DNA from: Neoceratodus forsteri
Taxonomy: Eukaryota > Chordata > Ceratodontiformes > Ceratodontidae
Length of the DNA: 64,000 nt
Assembly (NCBI GenBank): GCA_016271365.2
Contig: JADMNL010000028.1
Coordinates: 97,929,501-97,993,500, forward strand
Direction: 5' to 3'
Shown here: one piece after another, positions 22,401-31,230 of the stretch
How positions within the stretch are numbered: the first letter of the stretch is position 1
Layout of the letters: every line of letters begins with the position of its first letter
Made by a program: the position numbers and the translations under genes
The notes under the pieces: model-generated
Seen by the model: only the letters and a program-made list of their open reading frames with translations
Database searches by the model: none
Told to the model about the DNA's origin: nothing

Positions 22401-24250
22401 GGTGTCACCACCTCCCCCCAACTGGGTCAGATTCTCACAATGGATGCTTCTGGTCTGGGATGGAGTGCCTATCTGGCTGACCATCAGACTCTGGGCACTC
22501 GGATGGTGTTGGAGCAGGTTCTCCATATCAACATCTTGGAGATGCAGGTAGTCCTTTATGCTCTGCAGGCCTTTCAGTCTCATCTCTTCCCCAGTCCACT
22601 GCTGGTGCAGAAGGACAACGTATGTAGTGTACTACATCAACAAGTAGGGGGGGCCCGCTCCTACTCCCTGGGCCATTGAGCATGGCCTGGAGCTCTTGGC
22701 AGTACATGTTACTGATGGACAGTCTCAGCTGCTTTAGGACCAGATCATGGGCTTATGGAAACTTCTGACCATTTTAGTCGAAGATCTCTTCGACTGGTGG
22801 GGTCATCCAGAGTTGGACTTTTTTGCGTCCCCATTCAACGCAAAACTGCTTTTCTGCTTGCTCGATCCCGGGCCTGGTGTTTTCTGGTGGAACACATAGT
22901 CCCTCTCCTGGAGGGGGAGGTTTCTGTATGCCTTCCCGCTCCTGCATAGGGTTCTACTCAAGCTCCAATTGGAAGGGGAGGAGCTAATACTCATAGCCTT
23001 CTTCTAGCTTGGTCAGATTTTGTTCCCCTTGCTGTTAGCAGCTGGCAGTGGAACCTTCAGTGCTGTTGCCCCTGTGCACTGATATGCTCTCCCAGGACTG
23101 GGGTACCCTGGTCCATCCAGGTCTCCGCATCTCCATGCGTGACTCCTGTGGACCTAGCTATCGCCTGCCTTGGAGTGTTGTCTAGGGTCACAGATGTCCT
23201 GGTGGCCACTAGGAAACCCTCCACCAGGACCACTTATGCCATAAAATGGAAATGTTTCACCCTTTCGCCTGCTTCACGCCAACTGGACCCCTTCACCTGC
23301 CTGGTAAATCAGGTGTTGGAGTACCTTCTCTCTCTCAGACTCGGGGTACTCCTTACTCAAGGTGCATCTTTCTGTCATCTCTGCATACCATGGAGCGATC
23401 AAGGACAGGACTGTGGCTCAGCTTGAGGTGTCCCACACCTATCTGCGGGGCATTCTGCATCTGAAACCTCCTATTCGGGACCCTATCCGTCCGTGGGACC
23501 TCAATTTTAAGTTGGAGAAACTTACGTTACCTCCCTTTGAACTAACCGTGAGTTGCAAGCTGTGCTTTTTGTTGTGGACAGCGCTCTTTTTGGTTGCTAT
23601 TATTTCCGCTCAAAGGATTTCCGAGCTTCAGGCTCTCATGTGTAAAGAGCCTTATTTGATTTTCCACAAAGACAGAGTGTCTTTGCATACTAATCCTAAG
23701 TTTCTTCCCAAGGTGGTGTCAAAGTTTACATTGAACCAATCAATCCACCTTCTGGTTTATTATCTTGAGTACTCTAATCAGGGGGAGACTTTGCTGCATA
23801 GTTTATCTGTACATAGAATATTGTGGTACTATGCACATTGCACCAAGGTTTCAAGGAAGTCTGACCAGTTGTTTGTTTCATTTGCTCTCAACAAGAAGGG
23901 TGCTCCTGTTTCCAGAAAGTGCTTGTCTAAGTGGTTAGCCAGTTGCATTGTTTAATCCTACCATAAGTACCACAAGGACCTTCTGGGAAGGGTTAAGGGC
24001 AATTCCACTAGGGGTATGGCCTCTTCCATGGTTTGTTTCAGAAATCTGACACCTAAAGTTCTGTCCACACCTTCACCAAGCATAACAGTTTGGACATTGC
24101 TTCTCGACACAGGCCAGTTTCAGCTTTGCAGTTCTCCAGGGCCTTCTCTCCTAAGCCATTGGTTGCTGACATTTTTCCTCCTCCCAGTGCTGTTTTCCAG
24201 GTACTGCTTGGGACTCGGTCCTGGCCTGTTGCAAGAGCCTTCCTCGAAGT
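22400..24250 (+). pseudogene. DIRS-2 RNase H, methyltransferase-like segment and tyrosine recombinase
   Basis: RNase H: LTMDASGLGWSAY, then HINILEMQ and VQKDN, where an RTDN-type site has become QKDN. The methyltransferase-like segment follows near 22806 (PELDFFASPFNAKLLFC). The recombinase starts at RKPSTRTTYAIKWK (23208), and the arginine-I region SAQRISELQAL (23605-23637) is kept. The later box reads NSTRG instead of HSTRG (codon 24001), and the presumed nucleophile reads HTFTKHNSLD instead of HTFTKHYSLD (asparagine codon 24084-24086). The recombinase is therefore inactive. Confidence 0.85.
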
Positions 24251-24629
24251 AAGACAGTGTAGTTGCAAAAGAACTTACCATAACAATAGATCAAGAGAAA
24301 CTTTTGCAGCAGGCCCTGCTTTCCCTCCCTCCTTTCCCTGTCTGTCTTTGCTATTCTTCTGTTCCACTCACACTTTTTCTGTTTTACCTTCTTTGGCTTG
24401 CATCAGTCCCCTCAGTTCTCCATTTGCTGCCTGCTTGGGGTCTCCAGTTGGCGAACTGAGGAGGTTGTGGGGGACTGCCCGCATTTATAAGATAGACCCA
24501 CGTCAGAGGTTGATGTCGGTGGTAGGCGATCTCCCATGGTAGACTGCTAGCTAGAAAGTTTCTGTGTGGCTATGGTGCCTGGTGGTTAAGTCCTACCAGT
24601 GTTGGCCTGCTGCAAGAGATCCTCTTGAA

Positions 24630-25010
24630 GATCTAGTGTTATTCCTAGTGGTCTAGTGTTCCCCAACCCCACCGATGATCACCAGCTCGATAGATAATGA
24701 AGAATATCTTTGGTGGTCTAGTGGACCCCTCGCCACCCTGCCAGGTAGTAACATACCACCATGCTACCCCCCCATCATGGATTTGGGGATGCATGGGGGG
24801 CAGAGTGGTTGATCACTATCTGCCAGGGTGGGGGATGGGTCCATTAGATCACCAGGGAAAACTTTTTCTTGTAGTATAAGGGAAGATCGGGGATAGGGAG
24901 AGGGCTCCAGTACGTTACCAGGGATATTTTTCATTATCTATTGGGCCAACGATCGGGGGGGACACTAGACCACCAGCTATAATATTTATTATATAGCGGG
25001 CCAGCGATCA
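24630..25010. repeat. Cluster of direct and inverted short repeats
   Basis: GGTGGTCTAGTG-type motifs occur at about 24648 and 24713 on the plus strand, and inverted (ATTAGATCACCAG, ACTAGACCACCAG) at about 24845 and 24965. Each is followed by C-rich sequence (GACCCC or TTCCCC). AGATAATGAAGAATATCT at 24693 and its inverse near 24931 fit the same pattern. The cluster could fold into several hairpins. I cannot assign it to a named family. Confidence 0.5.
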
Positions 25011-25183
25011 GCTGGGTTGCCTGTGAGAGTAGCACTAGTGAGGTTAGAACTAGCTATACAAGGGTTACCACTGCATTGTCCTGGCCCTACTCATAGTCGA
25101 ATAGTGTGGTGCACTGTCCGACTGAATAACAAGCTTATACACCTGCGCAGTTGCAAAATGCAACACAAACTTTTCCGCTGAGC

Positions 25184-25185
<2 letters not shown>

Positions 25186-25244
<59 letters not shown>
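25186..25244. repeat. (GT)n microsatellite
   Basis: An uninterrupted GT dinucleotide run of about 29 units, bounded by AGCTT and ATGAATC. Confidence 0.97.
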
Positions 25245-25247
<3 letters not shown>

Positions 25248-25492
25248 AATCTAGCCCCTTGCAGCAAGCTGACCCAGTCCTGCCTTTACCAGTGTGAGCT
25301 CTAGCAGAGAGGCTTCACGTGAGAAGCAGATGTACTGACAGAGTAAGAAAAGCCCATGTAGCTATGACCATGGTGCATTCTATAGACTAACCATATGTGT
25401 GTTATGCACAAAGAAAATAGCCTTCACTTTTACTTGTGTCCAGGGATAAACCAAAAATGATTACCTATTTATTTAGAAGGAACAGACCTGCT

Positions 25493-25774
25493 CTACGCAG
25501 TGATGATTGATGAATGAAAGGGAATGTCGTGTTCCTCCTTAGGGTTCAGATATAAGGATTCAAAGTAGCCACACGTAACTGTCCACAGCCCTTTCAGTTT
25601 GCTGCAATTGTGGACATTGGTTGGCGGAGCGATGTCCAAGATTGCTTGATGGTTCATTTTTTTGTGATTTTTATTAAGTTCTGCTTGATTTTCTTCAAGT
25701 CTGTTTAGTTGAACTGACACCAGACCCAACTGAGAATATCCACTTGTGCGGTAAATTAGCAACAGCAATCTCAT
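25493..25774 (-). CDS. Hypothetical 93-codon frame at the 3' side of repeat copy B
   Basis: The frame starts at the ATG (25774) that follows the acceptor-like TCACTGACCCAACAG of repeat copy B; copy A has the same ATG at 12297. The peptide begins MRLLLLIYRT and contains a charged helical stretch, LNRLEENQAELNKNHKKMNH, that could be a coiled coil. No domain is recognised. The same start context in two copies suggests the family once encoded a protein here. Copy A loses similarity soon after the start, so this could also be chance. Confidence 0.3.
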   Translation of the reverse strand: MRLLLLIYRTSGYSQLGLVSVQLNRLEENQAELNKNHKKMNHQAILDIAPPTNVHNCSKLKGLWTVTCGYFESLYLNPKEEHDIPFHSSIITA

Positions 25775-26457
25775 CTGTTGGGTCAGTGAAACTGTAGTAA
25801 GTACTTGCCTAACAACTTTTCTGCTTACCCTACAGATAAGCAGATAACTGCTAAATCCAAACTGAATATAAATCCCAGGCCATGCCTGAAAATGTGTGTT
25901 ATTTGTCTAGTGTGATCACCTGCTTAACAAAAAACAAACGACTCACAGTATGTTAATTTGAAGGAAAACATGAAAGAGTAGAGTACCATTTAATTTTGTA
26001 TAGAGTCTTTCATCCACAAGTATCTGAGAATAAGTAGAAACTATAGATGATACACAATTAAGTACAGGTTCATAATTCACTGGGATAAGCAATTTAATAA
26101 ATATTTATGTGATGTATAACCACATCATGGATGGAAGTAATCAAGGAAGTATTACCCAAATTATTTTACTTTTAATTCTTTAACTACAAAAACACATAGG
26201 CGTAAAATAAAAACCTGTGCACACAGTCCTCAGCCATCAAGAGAAACAAAGCAAACAATTAGCACAAACCCTTACAGTATAAACTGCCTGTGCAGATACT
26301 CACCTTACTTTCCATTTCCAGCCTGTGCAGTCGCTCGACTTTGCTGCCAAGTGCAATTTGGAATGAGTGATGCACTCTGGCGTGTGACGTCGGGGTCATG
26401 TGATGTGGATGTCACTAGGTCCCATATGCTTATTGGAACTAGCCATGGCTCATGGCT
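25735..26457 (-). repeat. Unnamed repeat family, copy B (inverted)
   Basis: Minus-strand match to copy A (11674-12320). It shares the head palindrome (26424-26457), CCCGACGTCACACGCCAGAG, a strong donor-like AAGGTGAGTATC (26295-26306), an internal inverted SINE-like tail (TTGTCTAGTGTGATCACCTG, about 25897) and the CAACAG/ATGAGATTGCTG junction (25763-25780). It lies head to head with copy C at about 26457. Confidence 0.72.
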
Positions 26458-26680
26458 AGTTCCCATAGGTGTAAGGGACCTAGCGATGTCAGCATGTCAT
26501 GTGACCTGCAATTTACATGCTGGCAGATGGCACCCATTGCAAAGAGCGAGTGGGTGCAGAGGCTGGGAAGTAAGGTGAGCAGCTGCAAAGGCTGATTATG
26601 CTGTAAGGATTTTAGTTTTTTTGAGTTTCCCTTTATGGAGTCTTTATGGCTGAGGACTGTGGGTGCAGGTTTTGCTGACA
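26458..26680 (+). repeat. Unnamed repeat family, copy C (partial)
   Basis: Starts CATGGCTAGTTCCCATAGGT, keeps GGGACCTAGC, the CATGTGACCTGCAATTTACA block and a donor-like AAGGTGAGCAGC (26573), then TTATGGCTGAGGACTGTGGG (about 26644), as in copy A at 11875-11893. It stops before the SINE-tail part. With copy B it forms a roughly 70-bp imperfect palindrome centred near 26457. Confidence 0.68.
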
Positions 26681-26917
26681 GAACCTTTTCAGGTTTTGCA
26701 CTGGTGTCTTGCTCTTTGACCCCCCAATTTGTTCCTGGTCTGAACCAGTTCAGATTTGGAACTTAGACTCCACATTTAGGTGCAGTACAGAATCTTGATG
26801 GCAGTGACCTGTATACCATGAGGTCACCCCAAAGCCCAGGAGATCAGTTACATTACATTTTTATGCATTTTCCAGCATGTGCACCCACAGACAGGGGAAG
26901 GGGCTACATTTATTCAG
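26681..26917. other. Spacer between repeat copy C and the Ty3 left LTR
   Basis: No gene or repeat recognised. The five bases before the LTR are TTCAG. Confidence 0.5.
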
Positions 26918-27559
26918 TATAACCCCCCTGCAAATGAGGGTTCCCAAAAGTCTTCCAGGAGCTTGCCTGAATGCTCCAAGTCTGGGCGGTGTTCGGCGTC
27001 TGAGCTGTTTGAATGTGGTTCCCGGTAAGTGCTATTTGAGCCTCCACATGCTGCCTCTTTGGGAGCTGTCTGCCTGCAGACTTGCTTGGTTTGTATGGGG
27101 GGACTGTGTGTTCTAATGCCCGAATCCTGCCCGGACTGCTGTCAGTTCGCTCCGTTTCTGCTGTTGCTACATGTGCAGAGGGAGCCTTGTTGAAAGATAT
27201 AACTGTTTGCCAGAAATCATTTAGAGTGACTGAGAAAATGTAATTTGTCTAACCTGTCTTCATTAGCATGAACTGTTTCAGTGTAGCTCTTTCATTTTGG
27301 TTCTGAATAACTGACTTGGACCAATCAGGATGATAGGGAGACCCTAAAATGGAGCCTGTGGATGAATCAGAACTTGGACTCTCAATTTTGAGCCAGCCAC
27401 AAGGGGATTGTTTGGGCAGTGACTCTGGGAAATATAGTTTTAACCTTGGTGCCTTTTTCTACCAACAGAGGGAGTCTTATTGTGAGTGACAGCTGAATCG
27501 GCCAACAGAATAGCATGGAGCTAAAGGTAATTCCCTGCTCTGTGACTGGAAAGATCAGA

Positions 27560-27904
27560 TCAGTTGTGGCAGTGAAGAGAGAGGGAGCTGTGTGCTTCTG
27601 CGGTGTGTAGTTTCGCGCGGGAAGCGTGTGTGAGGCCCTGAGCTCCGGTCTGCAGTCTTTGTGAGTGCCAATGTGGACTGAATCCAAGTTGTGAGGAGAA
27701 AGAAGCACCAGAAGTGTGGAAACCAGGCTCACCCTGTAGAAGACTGGAGAAATTGCTGAATCGCGCTCGGTCTGTCAGGAACTGAAGCTGCTGTGTGTGC
27801 TCCCAGGTATTTTGCAGTAATTGCGATCGGGATCGAGGAGCAGCCTGCCTGGTATAGTACTTTCCTTTTACATATAAATGTGCGTAGTGCTTATAGGGAA
27901 TCAC
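27560..27904 (-). other. Antisense open frame in the left LTR
   Basis: A 114-codon minus-strand frame starting MIPYKHYAHLYVKG, with an equal-length counterpart at 42070-42414. It matches no known domain. The overlapping plus frame at 27793 is also present in both LTRs. High local identity between the LTRs is enough to explain both, so I do not call it a gene. Confidence 0.25.
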
Positions 27905-28671
27905 AATTTCAAATCCCCTGTACAGTGAATTATGTGCTGAAGCTGGAAGTAAACCCCCAGCTTAATTCGGACTACATCCGTTCGCTATCAACTGCAGTGG
28001 GGTCCAGTCACAAGGACCTTGTCCTCATGCCCTGCTCTCCTGGCAATCCAGAGGGACATTCTCCATCCAGTCCTCAGCTTGGGTGTTGTGAGTACAAATC
28101 AGGGTATTCCCCTGCAGCTTGTTTTCAGTCACAAGTGTGTCACCTAATTCTTGTTGTTTCACTGTATCATGGACTGAGCCATCAGGCTCCGGATTACAAT
28201 TAGGTGTTGTGCATATATTTTCTTCTACAGGGCCCTGTCCATCTTCACCTGCCGGCCAACCCCGGGCAACAGACCTGGCTAGCCCCCCCAACCTGGGTAC
28301 CCAGAGTGTGACTTTTCAGATCCTGTATGTGTGCATAGTACTGTGATTTAATGCCACTAATTAACCTGATTTCCCCCTCCCATGTTTCTGTTCCCTAAAT
28401 AAATCAGATTTGTTGTTGCTGTTAAACTTTAAACTGTCTGAAGTATCAGTACCTTCATGCCAAGCACTGTATTGGTTTGTGTATGCTGCTTAACCTTATT
28501 TTTCAGGGGGTTCTCAGAGACGAACCTGCGAATCAGTCTCGAGGGTAAGTGGTACCTTATGAATTAACAGTGTGCACATGTGGGGTATTGGTACTGTAAC
28601 TCCTGTGCATCGTGTGAGCCATTAGAGGGATTAGAAGGGGGTCTCAGTGTCCCAGAGGGCTGTGACCAAAC

Positions 28672-29017
28672 TATTTATTTATTTATTTAGCTTTTGTTAA
28701 CCAGGTAAGTACACTAGACAAGCCAATTTGCCTATTTTCAGGTACGACCCGGGAGAGTACAGGAAATTACACACTTACACACTTGGGACAACATGGTACA
28801 TAAATTAGGAACAGGTTACACATCATGAGACTAGAAGGTAAGATTTCATGTCACATGAATTAGGAACAGGTTACACATCATGAGACTACAAGGTAAGATT
28901 ACACATCACAATGATTAGGAACAGGTTACACGTCATGAGACTACAGGTAAGATTACACATCTTGAGATAAGCATTGCATCAATTTTGGACCTGTACAGAA
29001 ATACTACATCTTAAGGG
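28672..29017 (-). mobile_element. SINE-tail insertion carrying a 55-bp triple repeat
   Basis: Absent from the right LTR. It begins TATTTATTTATTTAGC and GTTAACCAGGTAAGTACACT, then CTATTTTCAGGTACGACCCG, the same tail (plus-strand reading) as the complete SINE at 58991-59042. Three tandem copies of a 55-bp unit starting ATTAGGAACAGG follow at 28804, 28859 and 28914. It interrupts the LTR between GTGACCAAAC and CTGACCTCTGGG. No clear target duplication is seen. Confidence 0.7.
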
Positions 29018-29126
29018 CTGACCTCTGGGTGGAGGCACTCGCCATAGAACCTAGGCCCCTCAACCTGTCAGTAGTCAAGCAGGCAGGGGTAGTAGCCCTT
29101 GGGATAGTGCCACCTAGGGGGTTACA

Positions 29127-29150
29127 TTTTGGAGGCTCACCACTGGGATT
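29127..29150 (+). other. Putative primer-binding region of the Ty3 element
   Basis: The sequence directly after the left LTR is TTTTGGAGGCTCACCACTGG. A TGG-starting block here is where a tRNA 3' end would pair. I cannot name the tRNA from memory with confidence. Confidence 0.4.
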
Positions 29151-29198
29151 TTGTGTCCTCTAGTGGCCACATTTACAAACCACTGTTAAAAAAAATAA

Positions 29199-29442
29199 AT
29201 GGGTACCCCGATAGAAGTGGCTGTGCATCGGTTGGTGAAGGCGGTGTACTGGGAGGAGATCGACCCCAAAATGCTATGTTTATCCTGGACATCCCCTGGG
29301 TATCAATACGGACACTGTACAGGAAGTACTTTCCAAGGTGGAAGGTTTACAAACCCTGTGGTGGTGGGTCGACATGCTGATCTGCTCACCCACACTTTCA
29401 TGGCCCTAGTAGAGTATAAGAACCCCATAGATAGCTCCAAAG
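29199..29442 (+). pseudogene. Ty3 gag, N-terminal part (PNMA-like), cut by DIRS-3
   Basis: The frame opens MGTPIEVAVHRLVKAVYWEE and ends at PIDSSK, where DIRS-3 starts. The gag reading resumes after 35145. The pattern is a short hydrophobic opening, a VAV..LVKAVYW helix, a GYQYGHCTG turn and a later ALVEY strand. It resembles the N-terminal domain preceding the capsid in the paraneoplastic Ma (PNMA) family of domesticated Ty3 gags. The similarity is judged by eye and should be tested with a profile search. The ATG at 29199 is chosen because the similarity begins there; another ATG at 29129 is in a different frame. Confidence 0.65.
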
Positions 29443-29623
29443 AAAAATTACTCACCTTAGTAATTGCTTTTCTTCTCATGGAGTCTTGCTATATTAGGAC
29501 TTATTGCAGTTAGCCCCTGGCTCTGAACTGCCCCGGAGAGGAAACAGTTAACTCCAGAGATCTGAGTTCCACAGCGAGGGCTGTTCAAAGCTTTATCTGG
29601 CCAGTTTCAAATGAAACTGCCAG
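29443..29623 (-). repeat. DIRS-3 3' inverted terminal repeat
   Basis: Bases 29474-29623 are the reverse complement of 34981-35133 with few mismatches, sharing GAACTGCCCCGGAGAGGAAA. The outer AAAAATTACTCACCTTAG (from 29443) pairs with the internal complementary region. Confidence 0.92.
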
Positions 29624-29973
29624 GTTCTTACTGACTAAACTAACATAGCAAGTCTGTGTGGAAAAGCTCTACACTAGCCATTGGCTACCTACCAGTAGTA
29701 AAACAACAAAACACAACAACAATCACAGAATAAAAACAATATTACCTATTGTTGTTAGGATCACCCCTGACAAGCACTAATAGGCCCCCTCTCCCCAAAA
29801 GACTCAAGTCCAGAGAGGGGACCATCTACCACTTAACAAAATACATAATCACCTAGTTCCCCAACCCAAATGAAACAGGGGGACTAGAGAGACTAAAATG
29901 GCATGACACAGTGCTTGCACTAATTTGCCAACCCTGTACCCAAGTAGGAATTCTGAGAGGGGGGGGGTTGTCC

Positions 29974-30073
29974 TAATATAGCAAGACTCCATGAGAAGAA
30001 AAGCAATTACTAAGGTGAGTAATTTTTTCTTCAAACACCATGAAGTCTTGCTATAATTAGGACTTATTGCAGA
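29974..30073 (-). repeat. DIRS-3 internal complementary region
   Basis: Contains TTACTAAGGTGAGTAATTTT, complementary to the 3' extremity, joined to CTTCAAACACCATGAAG, complementary to the 5' extremity at 35129-35145. It follows the recombinase stop at 30110, as in DIRS-1. Confidence 0.92.
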
Positions 30074-30109
30074 TTATACAGCAGTACCTCCATGGAGGAG
30101 GGCCAGAAC

Positions 30110-31230
30110 CTACTTAGGGAATAGGCTCTGAAGCACAGTTGTGCTAAAACGATCTCTCCTGGACTGGACGTCCAGGGAATAATGCTTGGTGAAGGTGTGG
30201 ACTGTCTTCCAGGTAGCAGCTTGGCAAATTTCCAAAATGGGAATATCTCTAGCAGCCGCTAGAGATGCAGCTGTACCCCTGGTGGAATGAGCCCTCAGTC
30301 CTGAGGGAGGTTCTCTACCTAGTTTTTGGTAACAGAACTGGATACAAGAGACAATCCACCTTGCGATTGTCCTCTTAGTGGCAGGTCTCCCTTTGCCCAC
30401 TTCTCCATAGGTAAGGAAGAGTTGGAGGGATTCGAACCTATGACCCTTGGTGCGTTCCAAATAGTAGCTTAGAGCTCTTTTGACGTCCAAACTGTAGTGT
30501 CCCTCCCTGAGGAAGAGTGCTCAGTGAAAAATACTGGAAGAGAGATGGATTGGTTGAGATGAAAATTTGAAACCACTTTAGGTAAAACTTTCTGTTAGTC
30601 CTGAGGACTACTTTATCTCTGTGAAAAGAAATAAAATCCTTTTCCCCACTGACAAGGCTTGTAATTCACTTATACGCCTAGCAGAAGTGATAGCCACTAG
30701 AAAGACAGTCTTCCAGTTAAAACTTGAGATCTGCCAAGACAGAGGCTCAAAGGGGTTGTATTAGCTGAGCAATGCAAACATTCAGATCCCAGGCTGGAGC
30801 TGGTTCCGAAAGGAGGTTAGTGAGAAGTTACCCTTAAAAACTTGGAAAACACAGGGTGAGAGGAGAGGGAAACAGGTTTCCTGCAGAAACAAAAACAGAA
30901 ACAGCTGCTAGATGAACCTTCAAAGTAGCTGGTTTGAGGCCTAGGGAATTTAGATGGACCAAACAGTCCAATAAAATGGCCAAGTCAGCAGATTCTGGTA
31001 CAATTTGCTTCTCAGAACACCAAAAGGAAAACCTCTTCCACTTGGAGTTGTGAGTGGTTTAGTGGAAGGCTTCCTAGAAGCCTTCAAAATATCCAGGACA
31101 CCTTGAGAAAGTGTAAATCAGCAATTCTAGCCCTCAAGAACCAGGCCTTGAGGTGGAGGGAATTGAGGTCCGGTACACACTCTCCCCTGTGCACAGGTCA
31201 GCAGGTCGTGGGTCCTGGGCAAGGTCAGGG
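30110..31230 (-). pseudogene. DIRS-3 tyrosine recombinase, fragmented
   Basis: The C-terminal frame (30110-30490) keeps RAHSTRGTAASLAAARD (box II histidine and arginine) and VHTFTKHYSLDVQ (presumed nucleophile tyrosine). Further upstream, in other frames, the arginine-I region reads SARRISEL (30661-30690), so the catalytic set of residues is all present, unlike in DIRS-1 and DIRS-2. The region from about 30500 to 31230 has numerous single-base deletions relative to DIRS-1 (4330-5100), so no single frame survives. Confidence 0.85.

Larger units (their letters stand above)
18885..24260 (+). mobile_element. DIRS-2: older DIRS-type retrotransposon, 5' truncated
   Basis: A plus-strand element with gag (18885-21092), reverse transcriptase (21256-21960) and RNase H, methyltransferase-like segment and recombinase (22400-24250) in canonical DIRS order. 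It is a different subfamily from DIRS-1 and DIRS-3. The 5' end and N-terminal gag are missing where CR1-A ends. About 400 bp of unrelated-looking sequence replaces the reverse transcriptase thumb. I could not find clear inverted termini, although a GAACTTACCATAAC stretch at 24271 may be a remnant of the terminal or internal complementary region. Catalytic residues are lost in both the polymerase and the recombinase. Confidence 0.85.
26918..29126 (+). repeat. Ty3 left LTR (with insertion)
   Basis: Aligns to 41431-43307 after removing an insertion of about 345 bp at 28672-29017. AATAAATCAGA near 28399 is a polyadenylation-like signal also present in the other LTR (about 42907). At about 1.87 kb without the insert it is long for a Ty3 LTR. 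Similarity is highest at 27730-28330 and lowest at about 27145-27340. Confidence 0.93.

Noticed and set aside
28804..28967. CRISPR-like spaced repeats
   Set aside because: The 55-bp units are contiguous, with no unique spacers, in vertebrate-type repeat DNA.
30415..30445. A tRNA T-arm-like GGATTCGAACC on the plus strand in DIRS-3
   Set aside because: It lies inside the recombinase reading (GHRFESLQ on the minus strand), DIRS-1 has an equivalent at 4309, and no box A or cloverleaf surrounds it.
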